A DNA stretch of 64,000 nt from an uncultured Allomuricauda sp. (GTDB taxonomy: Bacteria > Bacteroidota > Bacteroidia > Flavobacteriales > Flavobacteriaceae): positions 744,001-808,000 of the forward strand of contig NZ_CANMOO010000002.1 in assembly GCF_947499585.1 (NCBI RefSeq). The letters are read 5' to 3'. The notes under the pieces are model-generated. The model was not told the origin of the DNA. It made no database searches and worked only from the letters and a program-made list of their open reading frames with translations. Below are positions 52,639-61,225 of the stretch, piece by piece; the stretch's first letter is position 1, and the number at the start of each line of letters is the position of its first letter. The position numbers and the translations under genes are program-made.

Positions 52639-55600
52639 CTAAAAATTAAACCCTGCTTTAAACCCAATACTTCGTGATGTGGCATAGGACAGATCCTCTA
52701 CGCCTCCAACAAAACTGTTCCCCTGCACGGCAAATTGTTCCGGGTCAAAATGTGGATTTTCAGTAATGGCAAAAAGATTGCGCCCAATAAGAGAGACTCT
52801 TAAGCTTGCATCATTTTGGAATAGCTGAAAACTTTTGAAGGTATATCCGATGGATACCTGTCGCAACTTTAAAAAGGAAGCATCATACACATTGTTCTCT
52901 TCATGGTTTCGGTCAAAAAACTGTCTGTAGTAGCTTTCTGCGGAAACTGCAACAGTGTTTTGCTCAAAAACAGGATTTTCTGCAGTTCCAATATTTACCA
53001 CACCATCTGGAACAATTCCTTCTTCTGCTCTAAAAGCAGTTTCTGCCAATTGACCACCAACATTACCCAGCGCTCTAGTTCTAGAAACAATGATACCGCC
53101 CTGACGCCAATCCAACAGAAAACCTAAATCCCAATTTTTATATTGGAATTGATTATTGAAACCCAACACAAAATCTGGATTGTTATTTCCTAATTTTTGT
53201 AGCGTATTATCAGGAATAAATCGACCTTGATCGGTAAGGATAAAATCTCCAGCATCATTTTTTAAATACCCTGTTCCATATAAATCGCCACTTCTGCCAC
53301 CTTCTTCAACCTGTAAAAATACCGTTTGGTTTTGACTGTCGTAGATTCTGGAAAAAGCCAAAGTCAATCGCCCGGCTTCTTGCGGTAAATCTTCCACCGT
53401 TGCACGGTTTCCGCTAAAATTGAAGGTACTGTTCCAGCTAAAGTCTTCATTGCTAATGGGTGTAATCCCAGCTATAATTTCAACACCTTTGGACCGTACT
53501 TTCCCTCCATTGACAACTTGCTGTGTAAAACCTGATGAAATTCCAATAGGCAATGAAATGATTTGATCTTTGGTAACTGCGTTGTAATACGAGATGTCAA
53601 AGTTCAATCGGTCACCAAATAGCCGAACATCCGCGCCGACTTCAAAAGAAGAAGTCTGCTCTGGTTTTAAATTAGGATTTGCAATTATGTTTTGATCACT
53701 AAATGTAGGTTGCCCATTAAATGGGGTTTGTGCTATAAATGCACCTGTGGTTTGATATGGGTTTGTATCATTTCCTACTTGTGCCCAACTGGCACGAAGT
53801 TTTGCAAATGAAACTGCCTGAGGCAGGTCTACTATTTCTGAAAGAATGAAACTACTTGATATTGAAGGATAAAAGAAGGAGGTGTTATCCACAGAAAATG
53901 GTGTAGCCAACGCACTTGACCAATCATTACGCCCTGTGATGTCCAAAAAGAGGAAATCCTTATAGCCAAACTTTGCCAAACCATAAAAGCTGTTGATGCG
54001 CTTGTTGGATTCAAATTCAAAGACTTCAATAGGCGAAGCAGCATTGGATAATCTAAAAATACCAGGCTGCGCCAAACTAGTGGCTTGCGACTGTGAGGTA
54101 AATGCTTTTTGGTCCAAACGGTTTCCGCCAAGAGAAACATCAAACTTAAAATTTGCAAAAGCCTTACGGTAGTTTAACAAGAAATCGGTGTTGATTTCCC
54201 GATAAAACACATCATGTTCAGCGTAGCCACCATTGGCAAAACGGTTGGAACTGAAGGAACGCCTAAACTGGCGAAGCTCATCAGAATAATCCATACCCGT
54301 TCTAATGGTAGCTGTTAAATTATCTGAAATATCATAGGATGCGGACACGTTACCAAATACCCTGTCTCGATTAAAAGAGTTTCGATTTTCAAGAAGGATA
54401 AAAAACGGATTATCAAAGAAAGTATAGTTATAAGAAAATTGCTGAACGCCTTCTAAACCAGGTTGCCAGTAATCCCTTAGACTATCAATATTTAAAGAAC
54501 GCGGCCCCCAAGCAACTAAAGAATAGTTTACGTTTTCAGAACCGTATCCACTTGATGGTCTGTTATCACTTTGTGAGTTCACGTAGCTTATGGAAGAGTT
54601 AATACGTAGTCTTTCAGTGGGCTTAAAAGTAAGCCTTGCACTTATGGTCTGTCGATCTAAGTTGACTCCCGGAATAATGGACTCATTGCGCAAATCAGTA
54701 AATGAAAGACGGAAGTTTCCTTTATCAAAAGCTGATGAAATTGCCAGATTGTTGATAAAAGTTGTTCCTGTTTCATATAAATCCTTCAAATTATCAGGAT
54801 TTGAACGAAACTCGGTTGGAGTAATGGGCAAACCGCTATATAAAGAAGTGTCACCTCCTCTTACTACAGTTCCATCCGGCAGGGTCAAGGGGCTATCAAA
54901 CTGCGGAATGAGGTTGCCAACATCCAACCTTGGTCCCCAACTGTACGTGATATTGTCGCTGGTTCCGCCTCCCAGTCCATCAACAAATTCAAAGATACCA
55001 GACTGTCCTTGCCCGTATTGGTTCTGAAATTCAGGCAATTTAAAAGCAGAGTCTACAAAAAAACTGGTGTTATAACTGATGCCAAGACCTTTGCTTTTTG
55101 AACCATCTTTGGTTTCAATAACAATAACACCGTTGGCCGCTCTTGTTCCATAAAGTGCAGCCGCACTTGGACCCTTAAGCACAGAAACTTCCGCAATATC
55201 ATCTGGGTTTACTTCCATGGCGCCATTACCAAAATCAACTTCTTGAAAACCAGCTGCAGCTTCGTTGGTGAAATTAAAAACCGAATTGTTGTTTATAGGA
55301 ATACCATCTACGACGAACAAAGGATTGTTGTTGGAGAAAGAAGCCTCTCCTCTAATGCTTATCCTAGAGGTAGAACCCACACCTGTGGCGCCTTGGCTAA
55401 TGGTTACTCCAGCCAATTTGCCCGCGAGATTATCTAAAAAATTAACTGCCTTTACTTCTGTGACACCTTTGGCATCAAGACTTTGAACGACATAGCCCAA
55501 CTCCTTCGTTTCCCTTTTTAAACCTAGGGCGGTCAAAACCACTTCTTCCAACTGTTCAGATGATTCAACAAGTTGCACGTTGATGGTTGTTCTACTATTG

Positions 55601-55842
55601 ATTGAGATGGTCTGTTTTCGGTATCCTAAAACGGAAAATTCAAGAGCTGTTGAAGCTCTAGGGACCTCCAAGGAATACAGGCCATCTTCACTGGTGGTTG
55701 TACCAATTTCAGAACCAGTTAAAATGATATTTACGAAAGGGATAGGAACATTATTAACATCCGTAACCTTTCCGGATAAGGTTTGTTGCGCTCGGTTATT
55801 GACTCCTATGAGCAACACCATAGACAATAAAATGTATTTCAT
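52639..55842 (-). CDS. SusC/RagA family TonB-dependent outer-membrane transporter
   Basis: Protein of 1067 aa, full length. Order: signal peptide, carboxypeptidase-regulatory-like domain (LSGKVTDVNNVPIPFVNIILTG, about 23-95), TonB box region (EQLEEVVLTALG), plug domain (ITISQGATGVGSTSRISIRG, PLFVVDGIPINNNS, PDDIAEVSVLKGPSAAALYG, ANGVIVIETK) and a 22-strand barrel ending GFKAGFNF with terminal aromatic. It imports a ligand captured with SusD. It starts 57 bp after the glycosyltransferase gene on the same strand. Confidence 0.95.
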   Translation of the reverse strand: MKYILLSMVLLIGVNNRAQQTLSGKVTDVNNVPIPFVNIILTGSEIGTTTSEDGLYSLEVPRASTALEFSVLGYRKQTISINSRTTINVQLVESSEQLEEVVLTALGLKRETKELGYVVQSLDAKGVTEVKAVNFLDNLAGKLAGVTISQGATGVGSTSRISIRGEASFSNNNPLFVVDGIPINNNSVFNFTNEAAAGFQEVDFGNGAMEVNPDDIAEVSVLKGPSAAALYGTRAANGVIVIETKDGSKSKGLGISYNTSFFVDSAFKLPEFQNQYGQGQSGIFEFVDGLGGGTSDNITYSWGPRLDVGNLIPQFDSPLTLPDGTVVRGGDTSLYSGLPITPTEFRSNPDNLKDLYETGTTFINNLAISSAFDKGNFRLSFTDLRNESIIPGVNLDRQTISARLTFKPTERLRINSSISYVNSQSDNRPSSGYGSENVNYSLVAWGPRSLNIDSLRDYWQPGLEGVQQFSYNYTFFDNPFFILLENRNSFNRDRVFGNVSASYDISDNLTATIRTGMDYSDELRQFRRSFSSNRFANGGYAEHDVFYREINTDFLLNYRKAFANFKFDVSLGGNRLDQKAFTSQSQATSLAQPGIFRLSNAASPIEVFEFESNKRINSFYGLAKFGYKDFLFLDITGRNDWSSALATPFSVDNTSFFYPSISSSFILSEIVDLPQAVSFAKLRASWAQVGNDTNPYQTTGAFIAQTPFNGQPTFSDQNIIANPNLKPEQTSSFEVGADVRLFGDRLNFDISYYNAVTKDQIISLPIGISSGFTQQVVNGGKVRSKGVEIIAGITPISNEDFSWNSTFNFSGNRATVEDLPQEAGRLTLAFSRIYDSQNQTVFLQVEEGGRSGDLYGTGYLKNDAGDFILTDQGRFIPDNTLQKLGNNNPDFVLGFNNQFQYKNWDLGFLLDWRQGGIIVSRTRALGNVGGQLAETAFRAEEGIVPDGVVNIGTAENPVFEQNTVAVSAESYYRQFFDRNHEENNVYDASFLKLRQVSIGYTFKSFQLFQNDASLRVSLIGRNLFAITENPHFDPEQFAVQGNSFVGGVEDLSYATSRSIGFKAGFNF

Positions 55843-55898
55843 TGATGGGTTTAATCGTTAGCCTTTTAAATGACAGAAAAGTCATTACTTATTGATGC

Positions 55899-56597
55899 TT
55901 AGGAAAATTGCATCAAGACTGGTGAACCCTTGTTAAAATGAAGAGAAGTAAAATGATGTTGGAGTATTTGAACGTTTTTGGAAACAATCCGAATATGCTT
56001 TTTTAATAAGGAACTAAGAATTTTTAAGATAGAAATTGCGATTGTTTTGGAAAAACGCAATATGTTGACAATATCCTCTTTGGTATCGATGTCATGTAAA
56101 ACAGGAAGCCTGAATACATGAGAATCGTAACTTTCAAATAACAGGAAAATCTTGTTGAAAAGCCCAAAACGTTGCCATGGCAAACTAAGAAATAGTTTTG
56201 GGTCAAAATTGGAACGATGAAGCCCCATTAGATAAAAACCACCATCAGTAGTTGGCCCTAAAACAGTTTTGCCAAGCTGTAATTGCCTTTCTGCCTCAAT
56301 AATATGTGAGGCTTTTAATTGAGGACTATCATTACCAATGGTAATAACATTTGCATAGCCCTTTTCATAAATAGCTTGAACGGCATTGGAAAAACGCTCA
56401 CCAAAGGTTGCACCTTGTTGTTGTTTTTCGGTAAAGTGGAAAAAAGGTAATCCGGAAGCTTTGGCAATATGAATGGTACGCGACGTTAGCGCATGGAATA
56501 AATCTAAATTAGCGACAGTCTTTTTAAGACGAGTTTCCGCAGCAGCGGAATTCGCAAAAATCAGGATTGCCGTTTCTTTTGAGAAAGTGTTTTCCAA
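55899..56597 (-). CDS. TIGR04282-type arsenosugar biosynthesis glycosyltransferase (DUF2064)
   Basis: Protein of 232 aa of the GT-A-like DUF2064 family. Cues: AILIFANSAAAETRLKKTVA at the N-terminus (the K-x-R-L nucleotide-sugar region), GATFGERFSNAVQAIYEKGY, VITIGNDSPQL (metal-binding D-S-P) and LGPTTDGGFYLMGLH. In the TIGR04282 group it is linked to arsenosugar loci and is thought to attach or shape the sugar. It is the first gene of the minus-strand operon; the only regulatory sequences seen upstream are a palindrome 13 bp before the start and two TetR-type dyads further out. Confidence 0.88.
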   Translation of the reverse strand: MENTFSKETAILIFANSAAAETRLKKTVANLDLFHALTSRTIHIAKASGLPFFHFTEKQQQGATFGERFSNAVQAIYEKGYANVITIGNDSPQLKASHIIEAERQLQLGKTVLGPTTDGGFYLMGLHRSNFDPKLFLSLPWQRFGLFNKIFLLFESYDSHVFRLPVLHDIDTKEDIVNILRFSKTIAISILKILSSLLKKHIRIVSKNVQILQHHFTSLHFNKGSPVLMQFS

Positions 56598-56609
56598 GAT
56601 TTAATCTAC

Positions 56610-56627
56610 TATCGTAAACATACGATA
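56610..56627. promoter_or_regulatory. Palindrome TATCGTA-AACA-TACGATA, possible operator
   Basis: Perfect 7-bp arms with a 4-base spacer lie 13 bp upstream of the first gene of the arsenosugar operon. The shape resembles operators bound by ArsR/SmtB-type repressors, which would fit an arsenic operon, but no arsR gene is in the window. Symmetry is certain; the regulator is inferred. Confidence 0.45.
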
Positions 56628-56702
56628 AATATCTATTCTGATTTTGGTCGCAAAGGATTACTATGAATTACATTTTTCTTTAATAATTGTCAATTTTAAC
56701 AT

Positions 56703-56720
56703 TCCGACCGGCAAGTCGGT
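56703..56720. promoter_or_regulatory. Predicted TetR operator, site 3
   Basis: TCCGAC-CGGCAA-GTCGGT: a copy of the dyad found before tetR, 106 bp upstream of the arsenosugar operon start and 189 bp before the patatin gene. It differs from site 2 at three positions. Confidence 0.55.
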
Positions 56721-56807
56721 TTTGAAAATGGAGTGGTATCAATTGGTAAAGATTAAAATCGAATAGGTATCGATGAACTACATAAATGACTATAGTATTT
56801 AGAGATG

Positions 56808-56825
56808 ACAGACCGAGAAGTCGGT
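56808..56825. promoter_or_regulatory. Predicted TetR operator, site 4
   Basis: ACAGAC-CGAGAA-GTCGGT: fourth copy of the dyad, 105 bp from site 3 (ten helical turns), 52 bp before the patatin -7 element. Confidence 0.55.
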
Positions 56826-56876
56826 AATGTTCTCTTAAAAAACGGCAGTAAAATCGTGATTTCGGTGTCTAGAGAC

Positions 56877-56884
56877 TAAATTTG
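56877..56884 (+). promoter_or_regulatory. -7 promoter element for the patatin-like gene
   Basis: TAAATTTG matches TAnnTTTG and ends 24 bp before the ATG at 56909. The 311-bp gap between the divergent genes holds this element, two TetR-type dyads and one palindrome. Confidence 0.55.
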
Positions 56885-56908
56885 CAATGCTTTTAATCTA
56901 CTTATTTC

Positions 56909-57691
56909 ATGAACGCAAATAGTATCCAAGCAAAATCCATTGGAGTGGTGCTTTCTGGAGGAGGAATTCGCGGGATGGCCCATATTGGGTTAATAAAAGC
57001 AATGCAGGAACATGGATTGGATGCTAAAGTGGTAGCAGGTTCTAGCGTGGGAGCTTTGGTAGGGGCCTTATATGCAAATGGGAATTCTGTGGAAGACATG
57101 TTGCAGTTTTTTAAGGATACTCCTTTATTTCAGTATAACTTCTTTTCCATTAGTAAGCCTGGTTTTATCAATACCGAAAGGTATTTTAATATTTTTAAAG
57201 GATACTTCCCAAAAGATTCATTTGAAAGTCTGGAGAAACCACTATATGTAGTGGCTACTGATTTACTCCGAGGAGAAGAAAAAGTATTTACTGAAGGAGA
57301 ACTAATAAAACCGCTTTTAGCTTCTGCCGCGTTAACTCCAGTGTTCAGTCCAGTTGAAATTAACAAAACGCTATATGCCGATGGCGGGGTAATGAACAAC
57401 TTTCCTAAAGAGTATGTTGATGGAAAAGCTGACTTTATTATTGGAAGTAACGTTTCTATTGCCGGGGAAGTCCAGAAAAAAGACCTAAAAAATTCTTTGC
57501 AATTGGCCGGAAGGGTAACAGGGCTGATGATTTATGCTTCAAGTCACCAAAAACTAAAAGAATGCGATTTGTTCATAGAGCCCAAAGAGTTGGAAAAAAT
57601 TGGGGTTTTGGACAAAAAGGGAATACAAAAGGCCTTTGTCATTGGTTATGATCATGCCAGTAGGATGTTCGAAAGTGTTTTGAAAGTATAG
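56909..57691 (+). CDS. Patatin-like phospholipase family protein
   Basis: Protein of 260 aa with the complete patatin catalytic set: oxyanion loop VLSGGGIRGMAHIG (residues 14-27), nucleophile in AGSSVGAL (Ser46 of G-x-S-x-G) and the Asp of DGGVMNNFP (Asp158), forming a Ser-Asp dyad. No signal peptide, so a cytoplasmic or membrane-associated lipase of the RssA/YchK type. It acts on lipid acyl esters; substrate unknown. It is transcribed away from the arsenosugar operon, with predicted TetR sites in the shared intergenic region. Confidence 0.92.
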   Translation: MNANSIQAKSIGVVLSGGGIRGMAHIGLIKAMQEHGLDAKVVAGSSVGALVGALYANGNSVEDMLQFFKDTPLFQYNFFSISKPGFINTERYFNIFKGYFPKDSFESLEKPLYVVATDLLRGEEKVFTEGELIKPLLASAALTPVFSPVEINKTLYADGGVMNNFPKEYVDGKADFIIGSNVSIAGEVQKKDLKNSLQLAGRVTGLMIYASSHQKLKECDLFIEPKELEKIGVLDKKGIQKAFVIGYDHASRMFESVLKV

Positions 57692-57742
57692 AAAAATCAG
57701 GATTGTGTCTGTCCGCGTCTAATTCAATCCTATTTTCACCTT

Positions 57743-58792
57743 TTACACATCATCATAATCAACCTTAAGTGTTGAGGTAAGTGGGTGTGCTTGACATGTT
57801 AAAATGAACCCTTCAGCTACTTCGCCATCTGTTAGTATTTGGTTTTTTACCATTTCAGCTTTTCCTTCGGTAATCCTTGCAATACAACTACTGCAAACAC
57901 CACCTTGACAGGAATAGGGAGCATTAATATTTTCTTTAAGAACGGCATCTAGGACCAAAGTCTTTTTATCCATGGATAATGAAAAAACTTCATCATCTAC
58001 AGTGACTTCCAAGGTTGTTTTTCCTTCTAGTTCTTCAGCTAGAGTGTCTTCCGTGTCAGAGCTCGTAAAAAGTTCGAAGAATATTTTGTCCTCAGCAATT
58101 CCATTGGTTTTTAAAGTATCAGAAACAGAAGTAATCATTTCTTCTGGACCGCATAAATAGAAAGCATCAAAAGAGGTTTCTTTAAACTTGTTTTTGATAA
58201 TAAAGTTTACGGTAGAGGTTTCAATTCTGCCAAAAAGAGCGTTTTCTTCTTGTGATCGACTATAGACATGCTGAGTAAAAAACCTATTGGTATATCTATC
58301 TTGAAGCTCTTGTACTGCCCGTAAATACATAGCTTCTTCTGGAGACTGGTTTCCAAAAACCAATACAAAGGTGCTTTCTGGATGACTTTCCAGAACAGTT
58401 TGGGCAATGCTGATTATTGGAGTGATTCCACTTCCTGCGGCGAATGCTGCGATGTTTTTTGCTTCGGAATTTTTTTCAAAAACAAATCGTCCTTCAGGCG
58501 GCATAACTTCTAAAACATCTCCAGCTTTAATGTTCTCATTTGCATAGACGGAAAAGGTGCCTTTTGGCACTTTTTTGATTCCAACGGTAAGTTTTCCAGA
58601 AGATGGTGCTGAGGAAATGGAATATGCTCTGCGCAATTCTTCTCCATTTACCGTATGCTTTATGGTAATATACTGACCTGCTGTAAAAGCAAAGGTATTT
58701 TTAAGGTTTTCGGGAACTTCAAAAGTAAGCGCCACTGCATTTGGGGTTAAAGTATCAACAGCAGCAATTTTTAATGCATGAAAGTCATTCAT
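57743..58792 (-). CDS. PaaE-type oxidoreductase with FAD, NAD and 2Fe-2S domains
   Basis: Protein of 349 aa of the ferredoxin-NADP reductase family with a C-terminal plant-type ferredoxin domain. Cues: RRAYSISSAP (FAD), AAGSGITPIISI (NAD), YLCGPEEMI, and Cys ligands in YSCQGGVCSSC and FILTCQAHP for the 2Fe-2S cluster. Named PaaE-type after the electron-transfer subunit for phenylacetyl-CoA epoxidation, but no other paa gene is here. It passes electrons to an unknown oxygenase or hydroxylase. Its -7 element lies 18 bp upstream. Confidence 0.9.
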   Translation of the reverse strand: MNDFHALKIAAVDTLTPNAVALTFEVPENLKNTFAFTAGQYITIKHTVNGEELRRAYSISSAPSSGKLTVGIKKVPKGTFSVYANENIKAGDVLEVMPPEGRFVFEKNSEAKNIAAFAAGSGITPIISIAQTVLESHPESTFVLVFGNQSPEEAMYLRAVQELQDRYTNRFFTQHVYSRSQEENALFGRIETSTVNFIIKNKFKETSFDAFYLCGPEEMITSVSDTLKTNGIAEDKIFFELFTSSDTEDTLAEELEGKTTLEVTVDDEVFSLSMDKKTLVLDAVLKENINAPYSCQGGVCSSCIARITEGKAEMVKNQILTDGEVAEGFILTCQAHPLTSTLKVDYDDV

Positions 58793-58810
58793 GGAATGTC
58801 AATTTTTTTG

Positions 58811-58818
58811 CAAAACTA
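58811..58818 (-). promoter_or_regulatory. -7 promoter element for the PaaE-type gene
   Basis: On the minus strand TAGTTTTG matches TAnnTTTG, 18 bp before the start codon at 58792. Confidence 0.55.
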
Positions 58819-58916
58819 AGCATTCATACAATTTTGAAAGGCAGATTTTAAAAAAAGCGTTGCTTTTGTAACAAATCAAGTATTTTAGGTACAAACATCT
58901 AGAAAATCACCAGCCC

Positions 58917-60386
58917 ATGTTTAAACGTTTTATCAATCTTCAATGGAAATCTTTTTATAGATCCTCTTCATTTGGGAAAGGGTTGGCATTGAAGATTGTA
59001 ATGATCTTTTTTGGCATTTATATGATTGGGGCCTTGGTGTTTGTTGGAGGATTTCTTTATGAAATCCTTAGAAAAACCTTTCCAGACCAATCTCCAATGT
59101 GGGTGCTTAGTGGGTATTTGGTTTATTGGATCCTAATAGAACTGCTTTTTAGATACTTTTTGCAGAAGCTTCCTGTTATGGACATTAAACCATTATTGTT
59201 GTTTCCGATTAAAAAAAGTACCATAACACATTATATATTGGGTAGATCAGGTGTATCTGGTTACAATTTGTTGGCACTTTTCTTTTTTATCCCTTTTGGC
59301 ATTGTGCTTTTGTTCAATGGATATCCCGCTTTGAATGTATTGTTATGGCTTGTGTCAATTTCCTCTATAATACTTTGTATCAACTATGTCAATTTTCTTG
59401 TTAATAAAAGTGATAAGGCATTAGGAATTATTGGGGGCATCATAGTTGTTCTATATGGACTCGATTATTTTCAAATAATACCTGTAAAAGAATTTTTCGG
59501 ACCTATTTTTCATGGATTATATCAATACCCCATTACTGTACTAATACCTCTGGGACTGGCTATCTTGGCATATGCTTTGAATTATAAACTGCTTAAAAAC
59601 AAGCTCTTTTTAGATGCTTCTTTAGAGTCCAAAACAAAAGAGGTAAAGACTTCAGATTTGTCATGGACAAAACGCTTTGGGGACATGGGAACTTTTTTAC
59701 AGTTGGATCTTAAGATGATTTGGCGCAACAAAAGAACCAAAGCCCAGGTGTTTATATCCCTTCTCTTTGTGTTTTATGGGTTGATATTCTACACCCAAGA
59801 AATCTATGCCAACATGATTCCGATGTTTGCTTTTTTGGGAATCTTCATGACGGGAATTTTCTTAAGCAATTTTGGACAATTTATTCCTGCGTGGGACAGT
59901 GGTTATTATAGTATGATGATGGCACAGAACATACCGCTTAGAAAATATTTGGAGTCCAAGGCAACTCTTATATCCGTTAGTGTTGTGGCAATGTTTTTAT
60001 TGACCATTCCCTATGTGTATTTTGGATGGGAAGCTTTAGCAATAAACTTTGGAAGTGCGATTTATAATTTAGGAGTAAACATTCCCGTGATTCTATTTTT
60101 TGGATCTTTCAATAAAAAAAGAATAGATCTGGATAAAAGTCCATTTGGTAATATGCAGGGCACAAGTGCCACCCAGTTTTTAATAATGTTACCAGTTTTA
60201 GGGCTACCCATTCTAATTTTTACTGGAGCCTATTATCTCATATCTATGGAAGCGGCGGTAATAACACTTTCTCTTTTGGGAGTTATAGGGTTTGCGCTAA
60301 AGAATTATCTGCTGGACAAGATTACAGAACAGTATAGAAAAAAGAAATATGGAATGATAGCTGGCTTTAAGGAAAAGAACAGTTAA
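58917..60386 (+). CDS. DUF5687 family ABC transporter permease
   Basis: Polytopic protein of 489 aa with about 11-12 transmembrane helices and a soluble middle segment. The start FKRFINLQWKSFYRSSSFGKG and the pattern LDLKMIWRNKRTKAQ match DUF5687, a Bacteroidota family of ABC exporter permeases. The ATP-binding partner gene follows after 36 bp. Together they probably move a lipid or small molecule across the inner membrane; substrate unknown. Confidence 0.88.
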   Translation: MFKRFINLQWKSFYRSSSFGKGLALKIVMIFFGIYMIGALVFVGGFLYEILRKTFPDQSPMWVLSGYLVYWILIELLFRYFLQKLPVMDIKPLLLFPIKKSTITHYILGRSGVSGYNLLALFFFIPFGIVLLFNGYPALNVLLWLVSISSIILCINYVNFLVNKSDKALGIIGGIIVVLYGLDYFQIIPVKEFFGPIFHGLYQYPITVLIPLGLAILAYALNYKLLKNKLFLDASLESKTKEVKTSDLSWTKRFGDMGTFLQLDLKMIWRNKRTKAQVFISLLFVFYGLIFYTQEIYANMIPMFAFLGIFMTGIFLSNFGQFIPAWDSGYYSMMMAQNIPLRKYLESKATLISVSVVAMFLLTIPYVYFGWEALAINFGSAIYNLGVNIPVILFFGSFNKKRIDLDKSPFGNMQGTSATQFLIMLPVLGLPILIFTGAYYLISMEAAVITLSLLGVIGFALKNYLLDKITEQYRKKKYGMIAGFKEKNS

Positions 60387-60422
60387 GTAAAATTCACGAA
60401 AGTGAAAATAAAAAACACATAG

Positions 60423-61118
60423 ATGATTACAACGGAAAACCTTTCCAAAAAATACGGATCTCAAACAGTCTTGAACATTGAATCTTTGGAAATACCTAAA
60501 GGTCAAAGCTTTGGTCTGGTGGGTAACAATGGTGCCGGCAAGACCACTTTTTTTAGCCTTTTATTGGATTTGATTCAGCCAACATCAGGCCATATTATAA
60601 ATAACGATGTTCAAGTAAATAAGAGCGAAGGGTGGAAGCCTTTTACATCATCATTTATTGATGAATCCTTCCTTATAGGGTACTTAACACCTGAAGAATA
60701 CTTTTATTTTGTTGGCGATTTAAGAGGAAGAAACAAAGCAGATGTAGATGCACTCCTTTCCACTTTTGAAGACTTTTTCCACGGTGAAATTTTAGGTCAA
60801 AAAAAGTACCTACGGGATTTATCCAAAGGAAACCAAAAAAAAGCTGGAATAGTTGCGTCTTTTATTGGCAACCCAGAAGTGGTGGTGTTGGATGAACCTT
60901 TTGCCAATTTGGACCCTACCACGCAGATACGCCTAAAAGGTATAATTAAGGAACTGGCCGCTAAAAATGAAGTCACGGTTTTAGTTTCCAGCCATGATTT
61001 AATTCATGTCACCGAAGTTTGTGAACGAATTGTAGTATTGAACAAAGGAGAAATAGTAAAGGACATTCAAACTTCTGCGGAAACGCTTAAAGAGTTGGAA
61101 ACATTTTTTGCAGGATGA
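60423..61118 (+). CDS. ABC transporter ATP-binding protein
   Basis: ATPase of 231 aa: Walker A GLVGNNGAGKTTFF, Q-loop region, signature LSKGNQKKAGI (here DLSKGNQ, a common variant of LSGGQ), Walker B VVVLDEPFANLDPTT, and the H-loop SSHDLIHVTEVCERI. The order is standard for export-type domains. It partners with the DUF5687 permease just upstream. A REP-like inverted repeat follows the stop codon. Confidence 0.95.
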   Translation: MITTENLSKKYGSQTVLNIESLEIPKGQSFGLVGNNGAGKTTFFSLLLDLIQPTSGHIINNDVQVNKSEGWKPFTSSFIDESFLIGYLTPEEYFYFVGDLRGRNKADVDALLSTFEDFFHGEILGQKKYLRDLSKGNQKKAGIVASFIGNPEVVVLDEPFANLDPTTQIRLKGIIKELAAKNEVTVLVSSHDLIHVTEVCERIVVLNKGEIVKDIQTSAETLKELETFFAG

Positions 61119-61140
61119 TAGCGTATTTTCTATCGCTAAT

Positions 61141-61215
61141 TGTCACATCGAGCGAAGTCGAGATGGTCTTTACAACCTTTGCATTAAAAAGTTCTCGACT
61201 GCGCTCGAACTGACA
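61141..61215. repeat. REP-like inverted repeat (TCGAGCGnAGTCGAGA type)
   Basis: A left arm (61141-61164) and right arm (61192-61215) match each other as inverted repeats at 20 of 24 positions, with a 27-base loop. The core CGAGCGmAGTCGAGA is a dispersed palindromic repeat that I recognise from Flavobacteria. It sits between two convergent genes, where it may act as a bidirectional terminator. Confidence 0.75.
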
Positions 61216-61225
61216 ACCTTCTTAC

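Noticed and set aside
57743..58792. PaaE-type gene as evidence of a phenylacetate degradation operon
   Set aside because: No other paa gene is adjacent; the domain arrangement is common in reductases for other oxygenases.
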